Part shown: positions 53,859 to 62,141 of the stretch, piece after piece
How the letters are laid out: every line of letters starts with the position of its first letter
Numbering within the stretch: position 1 is the first letter of the stretch
Source of the DNA: Candidatus Aalborgicola danicus
GTDB taxonomy: Bacteria; Pseudomonadota; Gammaproteobacteria; Burkholderiales; Burkholderiaceae_C
DNA length: 64,000 bases
NCBI GenBank assembly: GCA_016703945.1
Contig: JADJBC010000044.1
Coordinates: 186,001 to 250,000 of the forward strand
Direction of reading: 5' to 3'
Made by a program: the position numbers and the translations under genes
Notes under the pieces: generated by a model
Databases searched by the model: none
The model's input: the letters and a program-made list of their open reading frames with translations, nothing else
What the model was told of the DNA's origin: nothing

Positions 53859-55655
53859 ATGACGTTGCCCCCCATTCTTCAGAGCTGGGTGTACGACGCC
53901 CGTGCCCAGCGGGTTACCCTGGTGGCTTGCATGCTGCTCTATGCCGTGTCGCCGGTGCCCGAGTTCTGGATCACCCAGCTCAACTACATCGCCATGTACA
54001 GCCTGGTCATTCTGGGCCTGGTGCTGCTGACCGGCATTGGCGGGCTCACGTCCTTCGGCCAGGCTGCGTTTGTCGGCATTGGCGCCTACACCAGCGCCTA
54101 CCTGTGCACCAGCATGGGCTGGTCGCCGTGGCTCACGGTGTTTGCCGGTCTGTTCATCACCGCCGTCAGTGCGCTGGTGTTGGGCTGGCTCACGCTGCGT
54201 ATGTCGGGCCACTACCTGCCGCTGGCCACCATTGCCTGGGGCCTCTCCTTGTACTACCTGATGGGCAATGTGGACGGTCTGGGCAAGTACGACGGTATTC
54301 TGGATGTACCACCGATCCTGCTGTTTGGCTGGGACATCAGCCAGGGCCGCAGCTTCTTTGTGCTGGCCTGGGGCATGGTGTTATTCGGGGCCTTTGCGCT
54401 GCAAAACCTGCTGGACTCACGCACCGGCCGTGCCATCCGCGCCATGCGTTCCAGCACGCTGATGGCCGAGGCCATGGGTGTGGACACCTTGCGCCACAAA
54501 ATTGGCATCTTCTTGATTGCCGCGCTGTTTGCCAGCATCTCGGGTTGGCTGTTCGCACACTTTCAGCGCACAGTGAACCCATCACCCTTTAGCCTGAAGT
54601 TTGGCATTGAATACCTGTTCATGGCCGTGCTGGGCGGCGCCGGTTATGTGTGGGGCGCCATCAGCGGCGCGCTGATGACCAAGCTGCTGGAAGACGAGTT
54701 GCAAGTCTTGCTGCCCAAGCTGCTGGGCACCAGTGGCAGTTATGAGGTGATCGTGTTTGGCATTGTGCTGGTGCTGGTGTTGAAGTATCTGCCCGATGGT
54801 ATGTGGTCTCTGGTCGGGCGTTACCTGCCCAAACCTCAGCGTGTCAATGACTGGCAAGGTGCGAAACCGCTGGCCGAGCGCGCCAAACCCGCGCATGGCG
54901 ACACGGTGCTGGAAGTCCAAAAAATCCGCAAGCAGTTTGGTGGGTTGACGGCGGTGAACGACATCAGCTTCTCTATCAAAGCCGGGCAGATTGTCGGCCT
55001 GATAGGCCCCAACGGTGCGGGCAAATCCACCACCTTCAACCTGATCACGGGTGTGTTGGGTCTGACCTCGGGCGAAGTCAGCTTCTGCGGCCAGCCCATC
55101 GGTGGTCTGCCGTCGCGTGAGATTGCACGCCGAGGTGTCAGCCGCACCTTCCAGCATGTCAAGATGATCCCTGAACTGAGCGTGCTGGAAAACGTGGCCC
55201 TGGGAGCGCAATTACGCGGCCACAAGGATGCGGTGTCCAGCATGTTGCGGCTGGACCGTGCTGAAGAGCAAAGCCTGATGCGCGAGGCGGCGCGCCAACT
55301 GGAGCGTATCGGCATGGGGCACGCCATGCATGAGCAGGCTGGCAACCTGGCCATGGGCCCGCAGCGCCTGCTGGAAATTGCCCGAGCGCTGTGCAGCGAC
55401 CCCGCCCTGTTGCTGCTGGACGAGCCCGCCGCCGGCCTGCGCCACAAAGAGAAACAAGCGCTGATCTCCGTGCTGCGCCAGTTGCGCAGCGAAGGCATGA
55501 GCATTTTGCTGGTGGAACACGACATGGACCTGGTGATGGACGTGACCGACCACATCGTGGTCATGGAGTTTGGCACCAAACTGATGGACGGCACACCGCA
55601 GGAAGTGCAGCAAAGCCCCAAGGTACGCGCCGCCTACCTGGGCGTGGAACACTGA
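53859..55655 (+). CDS. Fused LivM-type permease and LivG-type ATPase
   Basis: This 598-residue protein combines two subunits that are usually separate. Residues about 1-330 are a LivM permease (helices such as YIAMYSLVILGLVLLTGIGGLTSFGQAAFVG, and MRSSTLMAEAMGVDTLRHKIGIF as the coupling loop). Residues about 345-598 are an ATPase with Walker A GPNGAGKS near 383, an AMGPQRLLEIARAL signature (the LivG variant of LSGGQ), Walker B LLLLDEPAAGL and H-loop LVEHDM. Such fusions occur in aromatic-acid transporters of Burkholderiales. The start ATG is one base after the LivH stop, so coupling is tight. The second ATPase (LivF) is encoded next. Confidence 0.9.
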   Translation: MTLPPILQSWVYDARAQRVTLVACMLLYAVSPVPEFWITQLNYIAMYSLVILGLVLLTGIGGLTSFGQAAFVGIGAYTSAYLCTSMGWSPWLTVFAGLFITAVSALVLGWLTLRMSGHYLPLATIAWGLSLYYLMGNVDGLGKYDGILDVPPILLFGWDISQGRSFFVLAWGMVLFGAFALQNLLDSRTGRAIRAMRSSTLMAEAMGVDTLRHKIGIFLIAALFASISGWLFAHFQRTVNPSPFSLKFGIEYLFMAVLGGAGYVWGAISGALMTKLLEDELQVLLPKLLGTSGSYEVIVFGIVLVLVLKYLPDGMWSLVGRYLPKPQRVNDWQGAKPLAERAKPAHGDTVLEVQKIRKQFGGLTAVNDISFSIKAGQIVGLIGPNGAGKSTTFNLITGVLGLTSGEVSFCGQPIGGLPSREIARRGVSRTFQHVKMIPELSVLENVALGAQLRGHKDAVSSMLRLDRAEEQSLMREAARQLERIGMGHAMHEQAGNLAMGPQRLLEIARALCSDPALLLLDEPAAGLRHKEKQALISVLRQLRSEGMSILLVEHDMDLVMDVTDHIVVMEFGTKLMDGTPQEVQQSPKVRAAYLGVEH

Positions 55656-55670
55656 AAGACGAGCAACACC

Positions 55671-56414
55671 ATGAGCCAAAAACCCCTTTTAGTTGTCAAA
55701 GGCCTGCGCGCCGGATATGGCCGGGCCGAGGTGATACACGGCATCGACCTGCAGGCACCCCAAGGCAGTGTCATCACCGTCATTGGCCCCAACGGTGCCG
55801 GCAAATCCACGCTGCTCAACGCGCTGATGGGGGTGTTGCCGGCGCAGGGCAGCATTGAATTCAATGGCCAGGCTATCAGCAGCTTGTCACTGGAAGAGCG
55901 CGTCATGTTGGGCATTGCATTGGTGCCCGAAAAACGCGAGCTGTTTGGCAGCATGCCGGTGGAAGACAACCTGATCCTGGGCGCCTTTCGCCAGGTGCGC
56001 CTGGGCAACAAGGCCTGGCGCGAACAGATGGACGTGGTGTTCCAGCTCTTTCCCCGCCTGAAGGAGCGGCGCACGCAGGCGGCGGGCACGCTGTCGGGCG
56101 GCGAGCGGCAAATGCTGGCCGTGGGCCGCGCTCTGATGTCGCGCCCCACCCTGCTGATGTTGGACGAACCCAGCCTGGGCCTGGCGCCGCTGGTGGTCAA
56201 GGAAATCTTCCGCACCATTGACGCACTGCGCAGCACGGGCGTGACCACGCTGCTGGTGGAGCAGAACGCCCGCGCCGCGTTGGAGACTGCCGACTACGGC
56301 TATGTGCTGGAGATGGGCGACATGGCTCTGAGTGGTCCGGCCCGGGAGCTGGCCACCGACCCACGCGTCATAGACACCTACCTGGGCGCGGCCCGCAAGC
56401 CGGTGGCGGCCTAA
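55671..56414 (+). CDS. livF: LivF-type ABC ATP-binding protein
   Basis: This 247-residue ATPase has Walker A GPNGAGKST near residue 41, LVPEKRELFGSMPVEDNL near 84 (the LivF Q-loop region), signature TLSGGERQMLAVGRAL near 143, Walker B LLMLDEPSLGL near 161 and H-loop LVEQNA near 199. It pairs with the LivG half of the preceding fusion to drive import. ATG 55671 follows the fusion stop by 15 bp. This is the last transporter gene; an R1 repeat then separates it from the acyl-CoA dehydrogenase gene. Confidence 0.9.
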   Translation: MSQKPLLVVKGLRAGYGRAEVIHGIDLQAPQGSVITVIGPNGAGKSTLLNALMGVLPAQGSIEFNGQAISSLSLEERVMLGIALVPEKRELFGSMPVEDNLILGAFRQVRLGNKAWREQMDVVFQLFPRLKERRTQAAGTLSGGERQMLAVGRALMSRPTLLMLDEPSLGLAPLVVKEIFRTIDALRSTGVTTLLVEQNARAALETADYGYVLEMGDMALSGPARELATDPRVIDTYLGAARKPVAA

Positions 56415-56444
56415 CGGCTGCAGCCCAAAACATCAAAGCCAAAT

Positions 56445-56497
56445 CGACCTCTAGCCCCCGTGAAATATGCGTAAGCAGCTATCTCAACTATAGCAAA
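56445..56497 (+). repeat. Dispersed repeat R1, copy 9
   Basis: TCGACCTCTAGCCCCCGTG, AAATATGCGTAAGCA, GCTATCTCAACTATAGCAAA. It abuts the ATG of the acyl-CoA dehydrogenase gene (56498), so the repeat provides that gene's ribosome-binding region, which has no classical AGGAG. Confidence 0.85.
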
Positions 56498-58300
56498 ATG
56501 AACCACTACCAGCCCCGTACCGATGACATGGCATTCATCCTCACGCAGGTACTGCGGGCCCCCGAGCAGCTACAGGCGCTAAAAGCATACGCCGAGCTGG
56601 ACGCTGACTTGCTGCGCCAGGTGCTGGACGAGTCCGCCAAGTTTGCCGGTGCCGTGGTGGCACCCTTGAATCGGGTGGGTGATGAAGTTGGTGCCCAATG
56701 GGCCAACGGCCAGGTCACCATGCCACCCGGCTTTCGCGACGCCTACCAGTCTTTTTGGCAAGCGGGTTGGCCAGCGCTGGCCTGTGCCACCGAAGACGGT
56801 GGCCAGGGACTGCCCGCCGTGCTGGAAGCCACGCTGTATGAGATGCTCAGCGCCGCCAACCACGGCTGGACCATGGCGCCCGGCCTGTTGCACGGCGCCT
56901 ACGAGTGCCTCAAACACCATGGCAGCGAGGCGCTCAAGGCAGAGTATCTGGAAAAAATCGCCACCGGCGAATGGCTGGCCACCATGTGCCTGACCGAGCC
57001 CCATGCCGGCAGCGACCTGGGGCTGGTCGCGACCCGCGCCGCGCCGCAGCCTGACGGCAGTTACCTAGTCTCAGGTACCAAGATCTTCATCTCTGGTGGT
57101 GAGCACGACCTAACCGACAACATCGTCCACCTGGTGCTGGCCCGCCTGCCGGACGCCTCCGCCGGACCCAAGGGCCTGTCGCTGTTTCTGGCACCCAAGC
57201 TGCTGCCCGAAGGCAAGCGCAATTCCGTGCACTGCGAACGCATCGAAGAAAAAATGGGCCTGCACGGCAGTCCCACCTGTGTGATGCGCTTTGACGAGGC
57301 GACGGCCTGGATGATTGGCGAGCCGCACCGTGGCCTTAACGCCATGTTTGTGATGATGAATGCCGCTCGCTTGCATGTGGGATTGCAAGGCATTGGCCTG
57401 CTGGAGGCCGCCTGGCAAAAGGCCGACGCCTACTCCCAAGAGCGCCGACAAATGCGTGCGCCCAAGGCGAAGATGAGCAGCGCGACGGACCTGAGCGTCG
57501 CCGGGCCGCCCCAAGACGCGAAGGCCCCCTCGGGGGGCAGCGTCGTACGCGAAGCGACAAGCGTGGGGGCCAGCCTGATCTCTGAACACCCGGCGATGCG
57601 GCGTATTTTGTCCACGCAACGCGCCTGGATCGACGGCGGGCGGGTGCTGGCCTACCGCACGGCCGTCGAACTCGACCTGCTGAAACACCACCCTGATGCC
57701 GACCGCCGCAACACCGCGCAACGCTGGTGCAGCCTGGTCACACCGGTGCTGAAAGCCGCCTGGACCGCGCAGGCGTTCAATGGCGCCAGCGAATGCCTGC
57801 AGGTGTTTGGCGGACATGGTTACGTGCGCGAATGGGGCATAGAGCAGATCGTGCGCGACGCCCGGGTGACCATGATTTACGAGGGCACCAACGAGATCCA
57901 GGCCATCGACCTGTTGGTGCGAAAGGTCGTGCCGGATGCAGGTGCAGGGCTGTTCACGCTGTTGCAGACTTTGTCGGACGATCTGCCCCCCCATGTGGCC
58001 CCGCACGCCCAATTCATGGACCAGGTCGCCGCGCTGCGCCAGGTGACCGAGCGGCTGGTTCCGGCGGCCGCTGGTGACCCGCAACTGCTCTATTGGGTGG
58101 CCGACGACTATCTGCGTGCGTTGGCCTTGTGCCTGATGTCCTGGGCTTGGATTCAAATCGATCAAGCTGTTGCCGCGGATGCGTCCAAAAAGCCGTCAAC
58201 ACGCTGGGCTGAACCCGCAAGTGCCGTGAAACACTGGGTACTGCCGGAGTTTGCAATGCGCTTGCACATCATCAACGAAAGGCTGCAATCAAGCACGTAA
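56498..58300 (+). CDS. Acyl-CoA dehydrogenase with an in-frame R2 repeat insertion
   Basis: This 600-residue flavoprotein resembles large acyl-CoA dehydrogenases. Landmarks: CLTEPHAGSDLGLV near 165, SGTKIFISGGEHDLT near 192, GLHGSPTC near 254 and MIYEGTNEIQAIDLLV near 460, which holds the catalytic-base region. It would introduce the double bond into arylpropionyl-CoA (a dihydrocinnamic side chain), feeding the crotonase. At residues about 325-359 it carries a segment (MSSATDLSVAGPPQDAKAPS, then GGSVVREATSVGA) that is a translated R2 repeat. It is in frame, between the mid helices and SEHPAMRR, where relatives have a short Ala-rich linker. The gene starts directly after R1 copy 9 and is followed 39 bp later by the marR gene. 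Confidence 0.87.
   Translation: MNHYQPRTDDMAFILTQVLRAPEQLQALKAYAELDADLLRQVLDESAKFAGAVVAPLNRVGDEVGAQWANGQVTMPPGFRDAYQSFWQAGWPALACATEDGGQGLPAVLEATLYEMLSAANHGWTMAPGLLHGAYECLKHHGSEALKAEYLEKIATGEWLATMCLTEPHAGSDLGLVATRAAPQPDGSYLVSGTKIFISGGEHDLTDNIVHLVLARLPDASAGPKGLSLFLAPKLLPEGKRNSVHCERIEEKMGLHGSPTCVMRFDEATAWMIGEPHRGLNAMFVMMNAARLHVGLQGIGLLEAAWQKADAYSQERRQMRAPKAKMSSATDLSVAGPPQDAKAPSGGSVVREATSVGASLISEHPAMRRILSTQRAWIDGGRVLAYRTAVELDLLKHHPDADRRNTAQRWCSLVTPVLKAAWTAQAFNGASECLQVFGGHGYVREWGIEQIVRDARVTMIYEGTNEIQAIDLLVRKVVPDAGAGLFTLLQTLSDDLPPHVAPHAQFMDQVAALRQVTERLVPAAAGDPQLLYWVADDYLRALALCLMSWAWIQIDQAVAADASKKPSTRWAEPASAVKHWVLPEFAMRLHIINERLQSST
57491..57573 (-). repeat. Dispersed repeat R2, copy 3, inside the acyl-CoA dehydrogenase gene
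   Basis: On the minus strand: GGCCCCCACGCTTGTCGC, TTCGCGTACGACGC, TGCCCCCCGAGGGGGC, CTTGGGGCGGCCCGGCG. Nearly the same as copy 2 at 46799. It is in frame with no stop in the plus-strand gene. Confidence 0.85.
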
Positions 58301-58339
58301 ACGACTTGGTATGCTCACTCCATTTGCGCTTTGAACACC

Positions 58340-58795
58340 ATGGACACCCAGCCTCAAATACCCTTCGTCGACAAGGTCAACACCCGTTACCTGGAAACGC
58401 TGCTGGGTTACAACGCGCGACGGGCAGCACTCACCATCATTGAGGTGTTTCTGCAGCGCATGGCCGTCTATGAGTTGCGTATTGTGGACTTCTCGGTGCT
58501 GTCGCTGGTGACCCACAACCCCGGCATCACGTCGCGCCAGCTGTGCACCACTCTGGGCATATTGGCCCCCAACCTGGTGGGCATGGTGGATGCTCTGGAA
58601 AAGCGGGATCTGATTGCCCGCAAACCCCATCCGCTCGATGGCCGAGCCATGGGCCTACACCCCACGCCAGCAGGACTGTCCATGATGCGCAACGCGGAAA
58701 AAACGGCGGCCCAGCTGGAAGTGGACAGCACACCCCGCTTGAGTGACGCGGAGCGCAAGACGCTGCTGCAGTTGCTGAAAAAAGTCTACAAGTAG
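58340..58795 (+). CDS. MarR-family transcriptional regulator
   Basis: This 151-residue winged-helix regulator has the MarR layout: an N-terminal dimerisation helix, VLSLVTHNPGITSRQLCTTLGILAPNLVGMVDALEKRDLI (recognition helix and wing, residues about 52-92), KPHPLDGRAMGLHPTPAG (the wing) and a C-terminal helix (ERKTLLQLLKKVYK). MarR proteins such as CouR/FerR/HcaR-type regulators repress hydroxycinnamate catabolism until the CoA thioester or acid binds. It sits at the end of the catabolic island, in line with that role. A candidate palindrome lies at 45969. The ATG is 39 bp after the acyl-CoA dehydrogenase stop. Confidence 0.87.
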   Translation: MDTQPQIPFVDKVNTRYLETLLGYNARRAALTIIEVFLQRMAVYELRIVDFSVLSLVTHNPGITSRQLCTTLGILAPNLVGMVDALEKRDLIARKPHPLDGRAMGLHPTPAGLSMMRNAEKTAAQLEVDSTPRLSDAERKTLLQLLKKVYK

Positions 58796-58827
58796 ACTCT
58801 GGGCAGAGCCATCGTGTTTGCGCAGAA

Positions 58828-59571
58828 TCATTCAGTGCGCTCAAGCTCGAATGTCACAGGCAAGTGATCACTTTCGCCGAGCCAGTCGGGTATCGCACCG
58901 ACCTCAACGCGTCGCACAATCCATTGCGGGCCAGAAAATCCGTAGTCGATGTGGTACGGCTTTTCGTGACTGCGGTGAAGGAAGAACGTAGGCTGCGTCT
59001 CCCTGCCCTGTGCCTCTGCAAAGTGCCGGTGATAGCAGCTCTCAAGCCCCAGCTCTGACAACTCTCGCACTACGTCTGAATGGTTCCACCAGCGGTCCCA
59101 CTCATCCCAGATAGTGTTGCTATTCAGGTCTCCGATGAGCAGGGCCCGGGGATGCGCCAGAAAAGCCCTATGCGCCTGCAAGAACTTCCAGAGTTGCCCT
59201 ATGTAGCCGAAGTTCGGGGAGTTGGCCTGCTTGGTCCAGGTAGCGAGCAGCGGCCAGTCTCCGTCAACGATGCAGGGCAGGAACAGCTCCAGTGGCGCGA
59301 AATCCAGGGGCACGGCGCGCAGTGTCAATTCTTTGGGCGCGAATACGCCGACTCCCTTGTTCTTGTTGGTGCCTGTCCATAGGTGGTTGGCCCCCCATGT
59401 TTTGTATGCGACGTCTTTGGTTTGGGCGGGGTCTTCGCACTCCTGAACCACGTAGACGTCCGCTTGTAGGGCGGCAAGCCGCTCCAACTTCCTGCGCAGA
59501 GCCCCATTGCAGTTCCACGTCACGACGCGAAGCGATTTCTTGTTCAATCCAGCACTCCCTGCTACTTGCAC
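58828..59571 (-). CDS. Endonuclease/exonuclease/phosphatase-family protein
   Basis: This protein of about 247 residues has the EEP metal-hydrolase fold: TWNCNGALRRK near residue 18, QECEDP near 43, LIGDLNSNT near 144 and ESDHLPV near 233, the last holding the catalytic His. EEP enzymes cut DNA or RNA or hydrolyse phosphoesters; which applies here is not shown. GTG 59571 gives the longest form, but TTG 59547 has a better ribosome-binding site (AGGGAG), so the true N-terminus may be eight residues shorter. It is convergent with the marR gene and not part of the catabolic operon. Confidence 0.8.
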   Translation of the reverse strand: MQVAGSAGLNKKSLRVVTWNCNGALRRKLERLAALQADVYVVQECEDPAQTKDVAYKTWGANHLWTGTNKNKGVGVFAPKELTLRAVPLDFAPLELFLPCIVDGDWPLLATWTKQANSPNFGYIGQLWKFLQAHRAFLAHPRALLIGDLNSNTIWDEWDRWWNHSDVVRELSELGLESCYHRHFAEAQGRETQPTFFLHRSHEKPYHIDYGFSGPQWIVRRVEVGAIPDWLGESDHLPVTFELERTE

Positions 59572-59912
59572 TAGTCGAATCGGAGTCTAGTGGCATCGCA
59601 TGTTGAAGAGGCCGCCGCATCCACTTAGCGAGTCCACGTTAAGCCCCCACCTCGCAAGGTGACACCAGGCTCAACCCCTCTCACCTGGCCTGCCGCCTTG
59701 CACGCTCAAAAGAATCGCTCCGATGAGTATGGACGCAGCACCAGACGTAGCCTGGCGGGGCGATTTTGTTGAAATATGCATCATTATGCTTAATTTGTTT
59801 GTGATAGATCAAAGTTTTCCGTTATGTGACGCATCAAAATGCTTTTATCCATTTTAATAAGCAATATATTGCATTAATTGGATCATCCATTCCAACCAGA
59901 GCAGGAGACACC
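59572..59912. other. Intergenic control region upstream of boxB
   Basis: About 340 bp, AT-rich in its right half (59765-59880) in contrast to the surrounding genes. It contains the candidate regulator sites listed separately, an AGGAG-type ribosome-binding site before boxB and no open frame with protein-like sequence. Confidence 0.6.
59777..59812. promoter_or_regulatory. Candidate BoxR-like and FNR-like sites before boxB
   Basis: TGCATCATTATGCT (59777-59790) resembles a TGCA-N6-TGCA operator of the kind reported for BoxR-type repressors (last base differs). TTGTGATAGATCAA (59799-59812) resembles the FNR/CRP consensus TTGAT-N4-ATCAA with a perfect right half. Both lie 100-140 bp before boxB. 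Confidence 0.35.
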
Positions 59913-61409
59913 ATGAGCGAACCCACCGAACTTGTTGAAGACACAGCAGCCATCCAGAGCAACGCTTTTGTTGCCGTCAGTTACGACGATCTGATCCCCA
60001 ATAACGTCGATTTGTCGTCCGACAAACAGCTGCAGCGTGCCCTGGAGGCCTGGCAGCCGGCCTACCTGGACTGGTGGAAAGACATGGGCCCCGATGGCTT
60101 CCAGAACGCCGATGTCTACCTGCGCACGGCCGTGGGTGTGGACCCCAGCGGCTGGGCCAAGTTTGGCCACGTCAAGATGCCCGAATACCGCTGGGGTATC
60201 TTGCTGGCGCCCAAGGAAGAAGGCCGCACCATCCCCTGTGGTCGCCACAAGGGCGAGCCAGCCTGGCAAGAAGTGCCAGGTGAATACCGCTCGCTGCTGC
60301 GCCGCCTGATCGTGGTGCAGGGCGATACCGAACCGGCCTCGGTGGAGCAACAGCGCTTTTTGGGCGCGACCGCCCCCAGCCTGTACGACATGCGCAACCT
60401 GTTCCAGGTGAATGTCGAAGAGGGCCGCCACCTGTGGGCCATGGTCTACCTGCTGGTCAAGTACTTTGGCCGTGATGGCCGCGAAGAGGCGCAGGCCCTG
60501 CTGGAACGCCGCAGCGGCCAGCAGGACAACCCGCGCATCCTGGGTGCCTTCAACGAGCGCACGCCCGACTGGCTGAGCTTCTTCATGTTCACCTACTTCA
60601 CCGACCGCGACGGCAAGATGCAACTGGCCGCACTGGCGCAGTCCGGCTTCGATCCGCTGTCGCGCAGCTGCCGCTTCATGCTGACCGAAGAGGCGCACCA
60701 CTTGTTCGTCGGTGAAACTGGCGTGGGCCGCACCATCGAGGCTACCTGCCTGGCGATGAAGGCCGCTGGCATAACCGACCCGTATGCCAAGGACGCCATT
60801 CGCAAGCTGGGTGTGATCGACCTGCCCACGCTGCAGAAAAAGGCCAACTTCCACATGTCGGTGACGCGCGATCTGTTTGGCTCGGAGATCTCGTCCAACG
60901 CCGCCAGCGCCTTCAGCACCGGACTCAAGGGCCGCTTCAACGAAACCGCCATTGACGACGACCACCAGCTGGAAGACGCCACCTATGCCGTGCTGCGCGT
61001 GGTGGATGGCAAGTTTGTCACCGAAGACGTGCCCGCGCTACGCGCCATCAACAGCCGCCTGCTGGACGACTACATTGCCGATTGCCAGGGTGGCATCGAC
61101 CGCTGGAACAAGGTGATCGAGAAGTCCGGCATTGCCTTCCAGTTCAAGCAGCCGCACAAGGCCTTTAACCGCAAGATTGGCGAATTTGCCGAGGCGCACG
61201 TCAACCCGGCCGGTGAACTGATGGGCGCAGAAGCCTGGGCCGCAGGCAAGAGCGACTGGCTCTGCTCGGACGACGACCACAACTTCATCAACTCTCTGAT
61301 GAAGCCGTGTACGGCGCCGGGTCAGTACGCCAGCTGGATTGCGCCCCCACGCGTGGGCATTAACAACCAGCCCAAGGACTTTGAGTACGTGCGTATCGAG
61401 CACTCCTGA
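59913..61409 (+). CDS. boxB: Benzoyl-CoA 2,3-epoxidase, oxygenase subunit BoxB
   Basis: This 498-residue di-iron oxygenase adds an epoxide to benzoyl-CoA using O2 and electrons from BoxA, the first step of aerobic CoA-dependent benzoate breakdown. Hallmarks: IPNNVDLSSDKQLQRALEAW near residue 29, VDPSGWAKF near 86, FQVNVEEGRHLWAMVYLL (iron ligands E and H) near 168 and LTEEAHHLFVGETG (second Glu/His set) near 258. The N-terminus is about 15 residues longer than typical BoxB. AGGAG is six bases before ATG 59913. BoxA (reductase) and BoxC (dihydrolase) are not visible nearby, so boxB is isolated from its usual partners, at least in this window. The adjacent downstream thiolase and dehydrogenase genes could finish the pathway. 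Confidence 0.93.
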   Translation: MSEPTELVEDTAAIQSNAFVAVSYDDLIPNNVDLSSDKQLQRALEAWQPAYLDWWKDMGPDGFQNADVYLRTAVGVDPSGWAKFGHVKMPEYRWGILLAPKEEGRTIPCGRHKGEPAWQEVPGEYRSLLRRLIVVQGDTEPASVEQQRFLGATAPSLYDMRNLFQVNVEEGRHLWAMVYLLVKYFGRDGREEAQALLERRSGQQDNPRILGAFNERTPDWLSFFMFTYFTDRDGKMQLAALAQSGFDPLSRSCRFMLTEEAHHLFVGETGVGRTIEATCLAMKAAGITDPYAKDAIRKLGVIDLPTLQKKANFHMSVTRDLFGSEISSNAASAFSTGLKGRFNETAIDDDHQLEDATYAVLRVVDGKFVTEDVPALRAINSRLLDDYIADCQGGIDRWNKVIEKSGIAFQFKQPHKAFNRKIGEFAEAHVNPAGELMGAEAWAAGKSDWLCSDDDHNFINSLMKPCTAPGQYASWIAPPRVGINNQPKDFEYVRIEHS

Positions 61410-61461
61410 TCGGCACCGGTGGCCATTTGGTGATTGGGCCAGACGGGTGTACAACCGTGAT

Positions 61462-61512
61462 TCCCCCTGGGTTTTTCCCGGGGGAAAATGCAGCCCCCAT
61501 GGGGCATTTTTA
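61462..61512 (+). terminator. Terminator pair after boxB
   Basis: TTCCCCCTGGG and CCCGGGGGAA (61462-61486) form a strong hairpin. Next, GCCCCATGGGGC followed by ATTTTT (about 61496-61512) forms a second, with a T-run. They separate boxB from the hemerythrin gene. Confidence 0.7.
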
Positions 61513-61552
61513 GTTATGATGTGTCACTATATATCAACCTGGGAGACGCACC

Positions 61553-62134
61553 ATGTCGCGTGAAAGCTTAAGAATCATTCACGACGAGCACGACGCCTTG
61601 TCGGCCATGCTGCGTTCCATTGGCATGATGGTGGACCGCGGTCTAGGCAATGATCCCGAGAACTTTTTCGATGTCTTGCGTGCGATGCTGTTCTACATCG
61701 ACGAGTTCCCCGAACGGCTGCACCACACCAAGGAGTCGGAGCTGCTGTTTCCGGCAGTGGCCCGTCTGGCACCGGAGACCGTTGAGGCCATTGCCCGGTT
61801 GGAGAAAGACCACCAGCATGGGGAATCGGCGGTGCGCGAACTGCAACATTTGTTGCTGGCCTGGGAACTGGTCGGGGACTCGCGGCGGGTCGCTTTTGAG
61901 ACGGCTGCCAAACGCTACCTGAGCTTCTACCTGGAGCACATGCGGCTGGAAGAAACGGTGATTTTGCCGGTTGCCCAGAAGGTATTGGGCCCTGCAGACT
62001 GGGATGCGCTGGATGCCGCGTTCGCCACGAACTGCGACCCCCTGACAGGAAAATACCCTCGCGACCCTGCCTATGACCGTTTGTTCACCAAGATCGTGTC
62101 GCAGGCGCCCGCCCCCATTGGTTTGGGCAGCTAA
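61553..62134 (+). CDS. Hemerythrin (HHE) domain protein
   Basis: This 193-residue helical protein has the HHE-type di-iron ligand pattern: IHDEHDAL near residue 8, LHHTKESELLFP near 47, EKDHQHGES near 80 and EHMRLEETVILP near 127. HHE proteins bind O2, NO or iron, or act in oxidative-stress defence. The gene follows boxB after a terminator and has its own GGGAG ribosome-binding site. The next gene is convergent, with 7 bp between stops. The association with an O2-dependent di-iron oxygenase (boxB) is suggestive but not proof of a joint role. Confidence 0.87.
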   Translation: MSRESLRIIHDEHDALSAMLRSIGMMVDRGLGNDPENFFDVLRAMLFYIDEFPERLHHTKESELLFPAVARLAPETVEAIARLEKDHQHGESAVRELQHLLLAWELVGDSRRVAFETAAKRYLSFYLEHMRLEETVILPVAQKVLGPADWDALDAAFATNCDPLTGKYPRDPAYDRLFTKIVSQAPAPIGLGS

Positions 62135-62141
62135 GCCACAG

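Noticed and set aside
59883..60965. Minus-strand open frame antisense to boxB
   Set aside because: BoxB is unambiguous on the plus strand and the antisense frame has no motif.
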